Part shown: piece by piece, positions 22,427-33,599 of the stretch
How positions within the stretch are numbered: the first letter of the stretch is position 1
Layout of the letters: each line of letters opens with the position of its first letter
Position numbers and translations under genes: made by a program
DNA from: Portulaca oleracea
Lineage: Eukaryota; Streptophyta; Magnoliopsida; Caryophyllales; Portulacaceae
Assembly: GCA_029582165.1 (NCBI GenBank)
Contig: CM055889.1
Location: 10,004,341-10,068,340 of the forward strand
Direction of reading: 5' to 3'
Length of the DNA: 64,000 bases
The notes under the pieces: generated by a model
What the model was told of the DNA's origin: nothing
The model's database searches: none
What the model saw: the letters and a program-made list of their open reading frames with translations, nothing else

Positions 22427-24039
22427 CGGAGTGAGGTCATCCAGTACACGGCGAATACGATCGAGGCTGCCTGACTGGAATTTCTTCCCACGAACGGCCT
22501 CAGTAGTCCAGCGTTCAGCAGCTGGGACTGTCTTATTCTTCTTGGAGCGAATACCTAAAGACATAATATACTCGTATGCCCATGACTGCATGAATATAAA
22601 GTCAAAGAAGGAGCAAAAGAGTAGCAAAACTACAAAGAGAAGAGTCTCGGGGATATACCTCGAGCACCTTCCACAGAGAAGGATCGTACTGGTAGCGAGT
22701 ATGAGACTCGTGGAGGTAAACCGAATCATTATCCTGTGAAAGCCTAACGCCGCAGCGAAGCCAGAGGATGAAGTTCGCATAAGCGGCCTTGCCCCAGTTC
22801 AAGTTCCGGACATTATTCAAGTCCAGAAGATTCCGAAGCCACGTCAAAGTAATGTTATCTCCCCGATTAGCGAAAAAGGTGGCATAAATGATGTACGCCA
22901 GGAAGATAAATCGGCGTTGATCCCCGGGTAGATTCTGGAAGTTGGCGTCGCGAATGGCCGCCTCGAAGTGTGCATCGGAGAGGTTGGAAAGGCTCTGTCC
23001 TTGGCCTAAGCGCGCTGACACTGGATCCAGAAGATCCAAGACCATTGGCGGAATCTCGGCATCGAAAACTACATCACGCCCGCCCCAATGAAGACCAGTG
23101 ATCATAATGAAATCCGTAGGGGTAACCGTCATCTCGCCCACAGGCAAATGAAAGGAGTTGGTGGTGTCCCAAAACCTTTCCGCTATAGCACGACCTATAA
23201 CATGGTATGTACGACCCTTCCAGGCAACCAAGCATTTCCAGAACGGTATAAGTCCCGCCACGCTCAAGGTGTTGCTAACAAAGTCCCCCGGGAATTGAGT
23301 CGGCTACCTTAAGGGGATCCTTTAGGACGCCGGGCGTTTTTAAGTTATCCTTCTAAAGGCAAACAGAAAGGGCCAGTTAAAGTTGGGGGCTCATCTAAGG
23401 CATTGGACCGAGCCATAATCTTACGGGCCCTAGCTGGACCCAGCACAACACTGGGCTCACAACCATAGCCTACAAGATAAACAAATTTGAAAACAAAAGA
23501 AAGAAAAAAAAGAGAAAAAAAAAACAACGCGCCCAAATGTCCTACCAATGTAGTAAAACCATGCGAGTTTTAAATCCTTGGTGGGCCGCACATCCAGGCT
23601 CAGCCCATGAGCCGCCAAAACCCGCACGGGTTTTCCTTGCGCTAGTGGGCCGTTCCCTAGTTGACTGGGCCAAGCATGCAAAGGCCCAATTACATAAAAC
23701 TTACGCGCTGATTTTCTCTAAACTTTGGATCGGGTTTTGGTCCGTCTTTCAGATTGGGTTATCGCTTGTGATGCGTAAATAACTAGAATAATTAAAAAGA
23801 GTCATCATGAAGACATGCATACGCATCAATTTAAAGCATGCTTTAAATAATGAAAAATCGACAAGACGTGAAAAATAAATTCGTGCTTTCTTATTCTTTA
23901 TTAAACTAAGCATAAAAGGAGAGGTTTTGGAAATTACCTTGCCATGGGAGCGGTAGAACCAAGCATGGTTCCAAGACTGGATAGTAAGGTCTGAAGGGTC
24001 GGCATTCGCACCCGGAATAAAATTGCGACGTGAAGACAT
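22427..24039 (-). CDS. Antisense plant mobile domain (PMD) protein, exons 1-3
   Basis: Exon 1 is 24039-23938 (34 codons; MSSRRNFIPGANADP), exon 2 is 23303-22659 (215 codons) and exon 3 is 22585-22427 (53 codons). Every proposed intron has GT...AG ends and phase 0, and the three exons join in one frame of 302 codons. Exon 2 carries the PMD hallmark HLPVGEMTVTPTDF followed by ITGLHWGG, plus FWKCLVAWKGRTYHVIGR, FIFLAYIIYATFF and WLRNLLDLNNV. Exon 3 has SWAYEYIMSLG. PMD proteins include the Arabidopsis MAIN/MAIL silencing factors and transposon-encoded relatives. The copy lies antisense in a Gypsy element and continues into a broken exon 4, so an intact product is doubtful. The role in the element is unknown. 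Confidence 0.75.
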
Positions 24040-24378
24040 ATCGTGGGACCATGCCGTCGCATGTGGAAGAGGGAGGATTCCTATGACCTCAGGGATGCAT
24101 TTTCTTAAGAACTCAAATTATCTTCAAAGAGCAAATTTTTCTAGAGAGAGAAGAAGGAGCTAGAGAGATAAGGAAGAGTTGAAGATGTGAATGAATGAGG
24201 TATATGAGGCTTAGTATTTATAGAAATGTTGAGTGAATATGAACCGCTCGTTTCTAGGACCCGCCTCAAGATGCCAAATGCGTTTCATTGGTCGAAAATC
24301 CAAAGGTCATCCCTTTGCCACCCAAAAAGGAGACCAAGTCGGGTTGCACATCCCCATCCATACAAGGACTGGGCCCAC

Positions 24379-24445
24379 CTTGGATTCCCTTCACCTTGGA
24401 TTCCCTTCACGTGGACTGGCCCACCTTGGATTCCCTTCACGGCCC
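24379..24445. repeat. Short tandem repeat, CCTTGGATTCCCTTCAC
   Basis: The 17-bp word CCTTGGATTCCCTTCAC occurs three times here with short, unequal spacers. It lies in the presumed promoter region of the antisense PMD gene. Confidence 0.75.
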
Positions 24446-24654
24446 AATGAAGGTTATAAAACTCACACGGGTTTTATACTAATAGATGCCAAAATTCAAC
24501 GGCCCAAGACCCCACAACCTACTCGAAGCAAGCCATGCAACCCAGACTAATGGCTCAAAGACTGTGGCCCAAGGATTCCCAAAATTCAGGTAAAAATCTG
24601 AACCCATTTGCATTTCCGAAAACTAATACTTAATTTTCTTGTGATTTTCAGGTT

Positions 24655-25060
24655 GCCATCTAAAAGAGCACCATCATCCGGTAGCCACATAAAAAAGCAC
24701 CATCATCCGATAGCCACATAAAAGAGCACCATCAGCGACAATCGTTCAACGGTTGCCACCTAAAGGCCTCCAACGATGTCGTAAGCGACATTCGTCCAAC
24801 GGTTGCCATCTAAAGGCCTCCAACGATGTCATCAGCAACAGTCGTCCAACGAGTTCCACATAAAGGTCTCTGACGATGTTAGCAACAGCTAAAGGTCTCC
24901 AACGACATTCTCAGCAACAGTCGTCCAACAGTTGCCACCTAAAGGTTACCGACGACCTCATCATCAGCAGCAGTCGTTTAAACGGATTCCACTTAAAGGT
25001 CACCAACGACATTCTCAGCACCAGTCGTCCAACGGTTGCCACCTAAAGGTTACCAACGAC
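24655..25060. repeat. Tandem-repeat block upstream of the Gypsy 3' LTR
   Basis: The units contain CGTCCAACGGTTGCCACCTAAAGG followed by TCCAACGATGTC or AACGACATTCTCAGCA, repeated about seven times with variation. At the left are three copies of a shorter form (AAAGAGCACCATCATCCG, TAGCCACAT). Tandem repeats just upstream of the polypurine tract are characteristic of Tat/Ogre elements. The small frame at 24932-25141 is a by-product of the repeat. Confidence 0.85.
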
Positions 25061-25119
25061 ATCATCAGCAGCAAGACAGACATCAAGTCTACTTTGACCT
25101 TCGTCCTATTCGGACTCGA

Positions 25120-25136
25120 TCAAAGTGGGGGCTCTT
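25120..25136 (+). other. Polypurine tract of the Gypsy element
   Basis: CAAAGTGGGGGCTCTT immediately precedes the 3' LTR start at 25137 and is the expected primer site for plus-strand DNA synthesis. Confidence 0.8.
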
Positions 25137-26665
25137 TGTAGACACCGGGATTTGCACCAATATAATCCCGACTTGTCAAAAGTTTAAATAAAATATATGG
25201 GCTACATCATTGGGCCAATGTAACAAGCAAAGCAAACAAAACAAATGTAAAACGGCCCACTACCGAGAACAAAACCGACACGGGTTTTAATTAAAGGAGA
25301 CAGCCAATAACCAGGAAAGGCCCAAGGCGCGCCCCAGCCCACGGAGTTGAAAACCTGCGCGGGTTTTCTATGGCCTAAGCGCGTCGTTTTGCTGGCCACG
25401 TCACCGATCCGTGTGCATGGATGTGATAAAACGCGCGTGGGTTTTCTGTTTGAATCCGGCGCCCAAAATCTTGATCATCCCATGATATTAGCTCATGTGT
25501 TTGACCTTAAACCTTGACTTAGTGATTGCATGGCATAATCCTTGGGATGTGCCCTCCATTTCCCTCCTAAAACTCACCTCACTCACCTATAAATATCCCT
25601 CCATTTCACCCTCACTAATCACCAACTACTCTCATAAAAACTACCTCTATTATTCTCAACTAATCTCTCACCATACACTCTTAAAACTCCCATTATTCTC
25701 ATATTACCATCCCCTTACTCTACCAAAATCATCACTCACATATTACCCTACTACCACTTTCACACTCATCTTTCCATTCATTAAGTCAAGGCAAAATCAA
25801 GGTTTCCTATCGGCGCATTCGGACTTCTAAATTAAAGAGGTTCGCTCTCTTTTTTCTTGTCTTTGTATTCTTTAATCATGTAATTTATGTTTCATTTCCA
25901 TTTCTTGTGCATATTTTGGTAAAAAAAAACTTTGTTTTATTATGCATGTTAAGAATATAATTTCGCGAAATCTATTAAACCTCTCCCCGCTCTCTTTCCC
26001 TTTAATGTCGATTTTAGTAGAGTCTGTTTTCTAACAGGCGAATTCGAGAATTCTTATGATTCTCGAATTCGTAACCTTACCCCCGGATTTTGAATCGGGT
26101 TTCGTAGACCGGAGTTTTTTTATTATTTTTAAGGTTTGTCGGTTTCCTTAAATCGACTGCCGGCTCTTAATTCTTTTATAACCCGTTTAATTATTTTAAA
26201 CATACGGATTTACACCAAAATATTTAAAAATGATTTAGTATTTTCCATACACTAATCCAAGGCTAAAACCGAGAGAAAATGGGTCAGAAATTGATAAAAC
26301 CCCCGCGAATTTTATCAGTTTCAGCCCACATTCTCTCGCCCAGGGAAAGGCACGGTCCAGCCCATGGATACTTAAAATCTGCGCGGGTTTTAGCTGTCCA
26401 TGGCGGCCCGTTTGCCTTCTGTTGGGCCTGGATCTGGTATTTGTGCCAAAACTGAATTATTTTAAAATTATTTCGGTGTAATTTCGAATGATTAAATAAT
26501 AAAAAAATGGAATTATAAAATAAATAAAGTTTCATCATCTCGAAAATAAATTTCATAAAATAAAAATATCCTTATTTAAGGATTATGCAACCTTAGTCGG
26601 CTCCCGATCGTTTAAGTAGCGCATCACGGAGAAAAGGGTCACTCCCCTTTTCCCGGGGTCCTACA
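25137..26665 (+). repeat. 3' LTR of the Gypsy element
   Basis: It is 1529 bp, TGTAGACACCGGG to GGGGTCCTACA, aligned with the 5' LTR throughout. It differs by scattered substitutions (for example GAGCTGGATACATC against GGGCTACATC near its start) and a shorter A-run near 25921. It is followed by TCATC, the target duplication. Confidence 0.95.
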
Positions 26666-26670
26666 TCATC

Positions 26671-28865
26671 CCTTTCATTGCACCCCCTCTTATCTACTCC
26701 TCTCATCCCTTCTATCTCACCCCCATCAGAATTTCGCACCATCATCTCGCACCCCCTCTCATCCCCCTCAACGCATTAGAATTTCGTACCTACAGATCGA
26801 GTTTCCGGATCCTGATAGTCGATGCATCAGAACTTAACTCAACGGCGATACCGTTTGTCTGGATTTCTCAGTTTCTTCATCAGTGGCTAGGGCTTCATTC
26901 GTGGTACGCTTCGTTAATGTAATAGTTACCATCATTTTATTTGGTTTCATTGCTTGTATTTGTTGTCAATTTTGATTTCTAAGTCTTGTTTTGCATATCT
27001 TTGCTGCTCTGTGTGATGTTTCTTGTTATGTTTGGAGTCATCATCTAATTTGGGGATGTGAAATATAACTTTCAAGTTTTTTTTAATGCATTTAGAAGTT
27101 TAGGGTTTCATGTGATAAAGTAAGTGTGTGTGCTTGGCGTAGATGGGTGGGTTGAGGAGGAAGGAAAAAATTAGGTACACAATGAAATCAAACAGAGAAG
27201 GAAAAATTTGGTGTAGATGGTGCAGATGTGTGTGCTCTTCATTGCCAGTTATACTAGTTTATTATGATCATGTTGTTGGATTTCAGTAATAGACAATAAA
27301 GTTGACATTAATAACCTAGAATACAGCAACAAAGTAATATAAAACAAATAATTCGAGTTTGGGCTATTCTGTTGTTCAAGTTTGGACAAATTTGGAAAAC
27401 ATGCTACTAGATTAGACATGAAGAGTGTTGATTGTTTTATACATTTAGTCGAATGTTTTAAGAAATTTCTTCAAAAAAATATCTAAACAATAAGATTCAG
27501 ATATGATTTTGTATTAAAAATTTGATAATTCGGAGATTTGATTCCAGAAATCAAACATTAAAGTCATTGTAACCAAACAAGGTTTGAATTTACTTATCTT
27601 GTCTTAGGTTCAAATTCTGACCCAAATTTTACCCCGACCTGATCTTTTCGCCAAACCTGCCTCATTTAATTTTTCCTGTTTTTTGCAATTTATCCCCTGC
27701 TACCATCTGTGACTTCATAACATTTTGTATAACAACAATCCACACAGACCATTTAAAAAACCACTAGTCGATGTAACCTGCCATCAAAAAGAAAATTGTA
27801 CCCCATTGTTTGGACCAAAGTCCATAATTTGTAATAGACAAGTTGAAGATTGCTGAGCTATGTAGAAATTAGTAGTTTATTTCCTATAAAAGCGGCAGAG
27901 TACTACATATACATCCTGTAATGCTCATTGAATCGAATCCTAGGGACTATTGTAGTACTAATAAAATGGAAAGGGAAGGGAATTGTATGGTGAACATGAT
28001 ATGGAGGGCCATGGCCCATTGGGCAATGAATGAGTGGTAGTCTCATAGTTTGTGGAGTGAGCAGAAATATTAGAGCAGTGATAGAAAAATATGTGATGGG
28101 CTATTATCTATATTTTGATACTGAATTTCAAAATGTTAATGAAAATTCACACTAATAAAATAAGACCTCTTCTTCAAGCAACTAGAAGTTGTCTTATAAA
28201 ATGCATATTACTGATAGATGAATTTAAGTAAAGTATGAGTAATTAATTGGTACGAACCCCCTCCCCTAGACATACAAAAACACAAACTACTAATTTCATA
28301 GACCATTTATTCCATCAATGTTAATACAAACCTTCCATTCCATACACAACAGTAGAATAATATATGCAATCTATATACACCCTTATTAGCAGATTTAATG
28401 CAATAATTGCATTATCATACAATCCTATTGAATACAAGATTAATCCACTAATATTGCTTGAGAACCACTACTATAATATCATGTGATGATAATCATGAAT
28501 ATATCATTAATCAGGGTGTGCATTTCTTTTCAATGGAAGTCATGCAACAATAATTATAATATTGCTTGACATGCAATCAATACTTATTCAAGGAATGATA
28601 GAATTAAAGTTTTCAGTAAAGATTGATTGGAGCCTCTATTAAACAAGCATAACATTGAAAGAAAAGATTAAAAAAATAAAGAGAGATATTGATTAGAGCT
28701 TCTATTATAAAAGCATAACAGTGAAAGAAAAGATAAAAAAAAATAAAGTGAGATAACCATGTGTTTAGGAATTTATATGGAAGGTAATTAAATAATTGCG
28801 ATTAATCATAGCCTTTGATTAATATCCAAGGGTTGTATTCTTTTGTTCTTAATATAATAACTAGT

Positions 28866-28868
<3 letters not shown>
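26671..28868. other. CACTA internal sequence: CT-rich leader and probable intron
   Basis: Bases 8690-8828 and 26671-26790 together form one CT-rich block with repeated CTCATCCC/CACCCCC words, split by the Gypsy insertion. It resembles the 5' leader of a transposase-gene transcript. From about 26930 the sequence is AT-rich without a long frame, consistent with a long intron or decayed coding sequence. Confidence 0.5.

Positions 28869-28961
<93 letters not shown>
28869..28961. repeat. (AT)n microsatellite, about 93 bp
   Basis: Pure AT dinucleotide run that abuts the MITE at 28962. Hypothetical frames of Ile-Tyr repeats here are artefacts. Confidence 0.97.
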
Positions 28962-28964
<3 letters not shown>

Positions 28965-29211
28965 AAGAGATCACTTGAGCATGGAACTTTGGTGAGTATG
29001 TGAGCATGGATGGACATCAAGTAATTTTTTGTGTGGACATCAGGTATTGTATTAGGGGACGTCAAGTTTGCATAGTGAAATGATGTTCCTTTGATGTTCT
29101 CATGCAAACTTGATGTCCATTGAAACAATGTTTGATGTCCTTAAATACAATACTTGATGTCCATCCATACTCACATGCTCACCAAAATTTCATGCTCATG
29201 TGATCCATTCC

Positions 29212-29213
<2 letters not shown>
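28962..29213. mobile_element. Foldback MITE inserted inside a (TA)n microsatellite, copy 1
   Basis: The left arm begins GGGAAGAGATCACTTGAGCA and the right arm, reverse-complemented, GGGGAATGGATCACATGAGC. The arms match over about 60 bp with few mismatches, and the whole 252-bp element is palindromic around ACATCAAGT words. It is bounded on both sides by long TA runs (28869-28961 and 29214-29268). A related copy at 44129-44421 has the same arrangement. This resembles the rice Micron elements that target TA microsatellites. Confidence 0.85.

Positions 29214-29268
<55 letters not shown>
29214..29268. repeat. (TA)n microsatellite, about 55 bp
   Basis: TA dinucleotide run on the right side of the MITE, probably one half of the microsatellite into which the MITE inserted. 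Confidence 0.97.
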
Positions 29269-29272
<4 letters not shown>

Positions 29273-29668
29273 TTTTGGACATCAATAATAGCAACTTTGG
29301 GAGTATTAGATATTAATAATACAAACTATATTCTTGGACACTAGCAGTACGAACTATTGACATATTTTCCTCTAACGGTACACCGTCTAATTGTTATGGT
29401 TTTAACTCATTAAAAAGATGATGTGGCTCCATAATATGTGACATGGAAGACATGTTATTGTCCACGTCAACATTTTATACCCAACCTCTGCCTTCCACGT
29501 CACACATCATGAAGCCACATCATCTTTCTGATGAATTAAAACTATAACAACTCGGTCGTGTACTGTTGGAGGAAAATAAGCCGATAGTTGGTACTCCTAG
29601 TGTCCAAAAAAATAGTTTGTATTATTAGTCTCCAATACCCCCAAAGTTGGTATTATTGGCGTCCAAGG
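29269..29668. mobile_element. Foldback MITE, about 400 bp
   Basis: The left arm (GGGTTTTTGGACATCAATAA, then AACTTTGGGAGTATT) pairs with the right arm (AATACCCCCAAAGTTGG, TATTATTGGCGTCCAA). The pairing continues inward through CACGTCACACATCATG-type words. The right tip runs into the next foldback element starting GGGTTTTTGGATG, so the exact border is ambiguous by about 8 bases. No clear target duplication was seen, so the superfamily is unassigned. Confidence 0.75.
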
Positions 29669-31080
29669 GTTTTTGGATGATAATATACCAACCTTTGGGG
29701 GTGTTGGATTGTAATATATCAACCTTTACTATTGGACAGCAATATCTCTGACCTTTATACCTGAGTAACATTATTATACCAATAGTAACTAAGGGGGTGA
29801 TGAACCGGTCTCCATGCGCGCTAACGTGGCTGGCGGAGGGAAAAAATTGTCCCAAGCCAAAAACCTCATTAACCCCTTAGTTTTTCTCACTAACCAACAT
29901 TACAAGACATTGGTTGGTTGTGTTTCACGTAGACCTGTCAATACGGGCGGGCGGGCGGGTTACGGTCGGTCGTATATCGGGTTCGGGTAAATACGGGTCT
30001 GGTGTATTTCGGGTTCGAGTAAATACGGGTCGGGTGTATTCCGGTTTCGGGCGGTTCGGTCGGGTTTACAGGTCATGACCACCCTTTTTCCCAGTCACTT
30101 ACAACTAATAAAATTGATTATAATTGGTCAAAGACACCTGTGTAATGTACCATTTCATTCCAAGTTCGACCACCAGGGAATGTCATAGTTGTATAGACAT
30201 ATTACTATACACCCAAGGGACAAAATTTGGCAATCTTCAAGTGTACAAGTATTATGCGGAGTACGTCAACAATCCACGAATAACAGTACTTATGAAATAT
30301 ATAGGGTTTTGGGATGCTAATATACTGAACTTATAGGGTATTGGACAATAATGCACTGAACTTTGACCTTTGACAATAATACACTATTTTACTGAAAGAG
30401 AGGAGAGCGGCGGGACTGCAGGAGTTAGAGGGTTCACTGAAAGAGTGAGTGAGTGACAGTGTTAGGTTTTGTTTTGGTTATTTGTTATTTGATTATTTCA
30501 TTTATATGTCTCTCTCTACGCATAACTTTCCAAAGCCACCCAATATTTTACTTTTGGGCCTTAATTTTCATGAAATGGGCCCATTTTTTTGCACAAGGTC
30601 AAAGTAGACAAACAGTTAAAATTAAAGTGTCTGACCCAACGGGTCGACCCAAACATGACCCGACCTGCCCCGTTATTTACCGGTTCTTTGGGTTTAGTCA
30701 TTTTCGGGTCCCGGCCGGAATTTCGTGTTCAAAACCCATTTTTCCGGGTCGGGTCGAGAATTGCCAGGTCTAGTTTCACGTCAGTACGAAGACCGGTTCA
30801 CCACCCCGTTAGTCACTATGTTAGGGCCGATTTTTTTTAACGTGGGTTAGCGAGGAAAACGGAGGGGATAACGAGGTTATCGGGCAAGGACCGGTTATTT
30901 TCCCTCTGTCTGTCACATCTGAATCGAGACCACTTAACCAGTCACCACCCCCATAGTCACTGTTGGTATAATAATTTCACCTAAGTATAAAGGTCGGGGA
31001 TATTGTTGTCTAATAGTAAAAGTCGGTATATAACAATCCAATACCCCCAAAGGTTAGTATATTGTAATCCAATATCCCTT
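29667..31080. mobile_element. Long foldback element (about 1.4 kb) containing a hAT element
   Basis: The left arm (AATATACCAACCTTTGGG, CTTTACTATTGGACAGCAAT, CCTTTATACCTGAG) is matched by the reverse complement of the right arm near 30950-31080 (CCCAAAGGTTAGTATATTG, ATATTGTTGTCTAATAG). The arms are about 140 bp or more. Without the nested hAT element (29930-30772) it is about 570 bp and would be palindromic almost throughout. The superfamily is unassigned. Confidence 0.75.
29930..30772. mobile_element. hAT-type non-autonomous element, 843 bp
   Basis: The termini TAGACCTGTCAA and TTGCCAGGTCTA are inverted repeats. A perfect 8-bp duplication GTTTCACG lies at 29922-29929 and 30773-30780, the size expected for hAT. 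The subterminal regions are rich in CGGGT/ACCCG words on opposite strands. A further short insertion-like stretch (ACACTGAACTT words, near 30300-30400) lies inside. There is no transposase frame; frames at 30453-30840 are chance. Confidence 0.9.
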
Positions 31081-31810
31081 TATATAATTGCTCAACTTTT
31101 CACGATTATTAGGTTCTTATATAGAATACGCCACACCTAAAACTTATTATAAGATGTTGCTTCTTATGATGACACTGTAAGAATTCTAGGATGTTTGAAT
31201 AGTGCATTTCAATCAAAAACGACTTTGATAAAGATCACTTCTAGATAAATTATAAGTCAATTTTTAATTATGAAGTCACTATAACATAGTCTTTTTGGTT
31301 ACAGACCTTCTCTAGAAGTTTCTGGGAACACTTGCACCTGTTGCGAGAAAGCTTGAGGTCTTTATAATCAATTGCCGGATTTTATTCCACTCGAAGGTGA
31401 AAGGTAAGAGATAGAATCTTGTTATACAAAAAATATACATTATATAAATGTATTATTCGCAGTCATGTATTCAACAAAATATTTGCATATTCTTTTGTTA
31501 TTATGGCTTTTGTTGTGTGATGCAATTAGTACATATTATATATACACTACGGAGGTTGTGCTTTCTAGTGATTTGCCCCAAATTGTGTTCAATTTTTTTA
31601 TGGAATCAAAAGTCATGATTTTGGTGGACCTTTACGATAACGCAACTAGCTATAGTGGACCTTTATGTGATGGTTATTGTATTGCCAAGCTAACATGCTT
31701 CTTTGTGTTTTATGTCCAGGATTAAATTGCATATTGCCAATTATCATTCTATGGTTATGGATTGAAGTTGGATGAGCTTACCTTGAGCTTCTGATGAGTT
31801 CAAAATATCT
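31081..31810. other. CACTA internal sequence, upstream of the transposase-associated exon
   Basis: AT-rich with one short frame (31465-31725) that resembles nothing recognised. It is probably intronic or decayed coding sequence. Confidence 0.4.
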
Positions 31811-32442
31811 TTGGCCACTTTCCTTGATGATATGTTCTTGGTAGATGCTGTTGGGAATCAAATTTCTTGTCCTTGTAAGAAGTGCAAAAGAAGATTTGGG
31901 TACTATAGGAAGGATGTATATGATCATTTGATTGTGGACGTTTTTTTTAAGGGCTTTGACCAATGGCCTTTGCATAGAGAGCAATCTTTTCCCACTAGCA
32001 GATCACTTGAAAGTAAGGAGCAGAATGATCACGACAATATTGATGAACTATTGTATGATACTTTTAGGAATGTAGTAAATGGGTCCAATGGGGATGAGGG
32101 GACACAAGTGGGCTAAATAAGGAGGCAAAAAAATTTTGTAAGTTGCTAGAAGATGGAAAGCAAGAACTCTATCCTGGATGTACAAACTTCTCTAAGCTTT
32201 CATTCATCATTTGTTTATATTGGTGCTTTAAAGTTGAGTTTAGCAACTGAAATGCAAAAGGACTTTGAAGCTTAAAAGGATGAATTGCAAAAGGACTTTG
32301 AAGCTCAAAAGGAGAAAATAGCACTAGATATGAAACAAGAATTTGAAGCTCAAAAGGATAAATTGCTTGATGATGTGGTTGCAAGGGCACTAACTCGCCT
32401 ACAAGAAATGTGCCCATACATGACAAGTGAGATGCTTGGATA
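31811..32442 (+). pseudogene. CACTA transposase-associated domain and coiled-coil remnant
   Basis: The frame 31811-32116 (101 aa) contains ISCPCKKCKRRFGYYRKDVY, then DHLIVDVFFKGFDQWPLH. This is the pattern of the transposase-associated domain found at the N-terminus of plant CACTA proteins (CPCxxC...VxxHLxxxGF). Downstream, after a stop at 32114-32116, a charged helix repeats KDFEAQKDKL-like units (32255-32365), broken by one TAA at 32272-32274. It ends LTRLQEMCPYMTSEMLG, the sort of tail seen on CACTA second-gene products. The DDE transposase between these parts is missing, so this is an internally deleted gene. Confidence 0.7.
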
Positions 32443-33599
32443 AGCCATCACATCTTCTTTTCTTGCAAAGTAACATGCTACACATTGGTAAGTAATTCTT
32501 CTCATGTCATTGTCTATCTTCCTCTATTCTAAATATCAATTATTCTCGATCCTATCATTATCTATCTTCTCTTAACATGCCCTACCTAAAGTCCTTGTCT
32601 TTTTTCTTCTTTTTTTTGGTTCTTTTTTTTAATTACAGCTTGAAATATATACCCTCCTTCAAGTACGCTCTTGTCTCTTTGTCTTTTTGTCTCAATTCAA
32701 CTATATTGTCTTTATCTTTTTGTGTGCTTTAGAATCTTAAGAGATTTCTTTTTTGTCCCTTAGCCTTTTTTTGTATATGTTGGGTTGTCATGTCTATTGT
32801 CTGAAATTATTTGTTTGTTGATTGAATTAGGCCTATTGGCCATTTACTGATCACCAATAAAAAATAAAAAAATATTATGCAATATGAAACCTAGATCATC
32901 TAATTAAAAAGAAAAATTAGTTGAATAATGTTGCATTTAGCTGATATTTCCCTTAAAAAATACAACTTGAGAAGCTCCTCCATTCTATTTGGCTTCATAG
33001 TTCATCTTGTAAAATCTGAGTTAGCTCATTCTTGTCACCATCTTTTGTAGTTTATTTATGTACACTATATAGGTCGATACTCAATTTATGTTATACATTT
33101 TGCTAAATTTTTATCTTGAACGCTTCTTTGTGACTTTTGTTACTAGATTATGTGTATGTGATGGAACTTCCTATAGATTTGAGGTTGAAATGTGAATTCC
33201 TAATTGATTTGTCTCTTTGATTCAATCTTGTGTAGATTTAAAGTTAAAACATAAATTACTGATTGATTTTTTTTCCTTGTGTAGGCTTCTATTGATGGGT
33301 TGAAGTTGTTTTGGTCATCCACTACTTCCTCAAGCATGAAGTATATTTTGAAGATCATTGCGTTTCTATGATTTGGTCGAAATGCACATAGAAAAATCAT
33401 TGTACTTGTTAATTTTGGTCTACTTATATATATTACTTTAGCTAATTAAGGGTTTGGATGACATGAACAAATAGATGTGAGGGTTAACTTTTGCAATTAA
33501 AGATGTTGGATATCGTATTTGACTTCCATTGATATGATGAAATCAAGAAGCACTTTATGAACATGTAATTTTGATTGAATTGCATGTATATTCTGCAGG
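32443..33599. other. CACTA 3' internal region
   Basis: AT-rich, probably the 3' UTR of the defective CACTA gene. No coding frame is supported; the 33200-33400 minus frame has no recognisable motif. Confidence 0.45.

Larger units (their letters stand above)
8829..26665 (+). mobile_element. Full-length Ty3/Gypsy (Tat-like) retrotransposon with antisense genes
   Basis: Two LTRs of about 1.53 kb with TGTAGACACC...GGTCCTACA ends flank an internal region of about 14.8 kb. The perfect 5-bp target duplication TCATC is at 8824-8828 and 26666-26670. In sense order come gag, protease, a G-patch-like segment, RT, RNase H, an additional RNase H and integrase. The RT-RNase H-integrase order is Gypsy, and the second, archaeal-type RNase H and G-patch-like segment point to the Tat/Ogre lineage. 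Between integrase and the 3' LTR are two antisense multi-exon genes and a tandem-repeat block. The LTR copies differ at scattered sites plus small indels, so the insertion is not very recent. It lies in the CT-rich leader of the CACTA element. Confidence 0.95.

Noticed and set aside
28815..29128. Frames of Ile-Tyr repeats at (AT)n runs, also 44255-44670
   Set aside because: Dinucleotide repeats read as codons; no gene.
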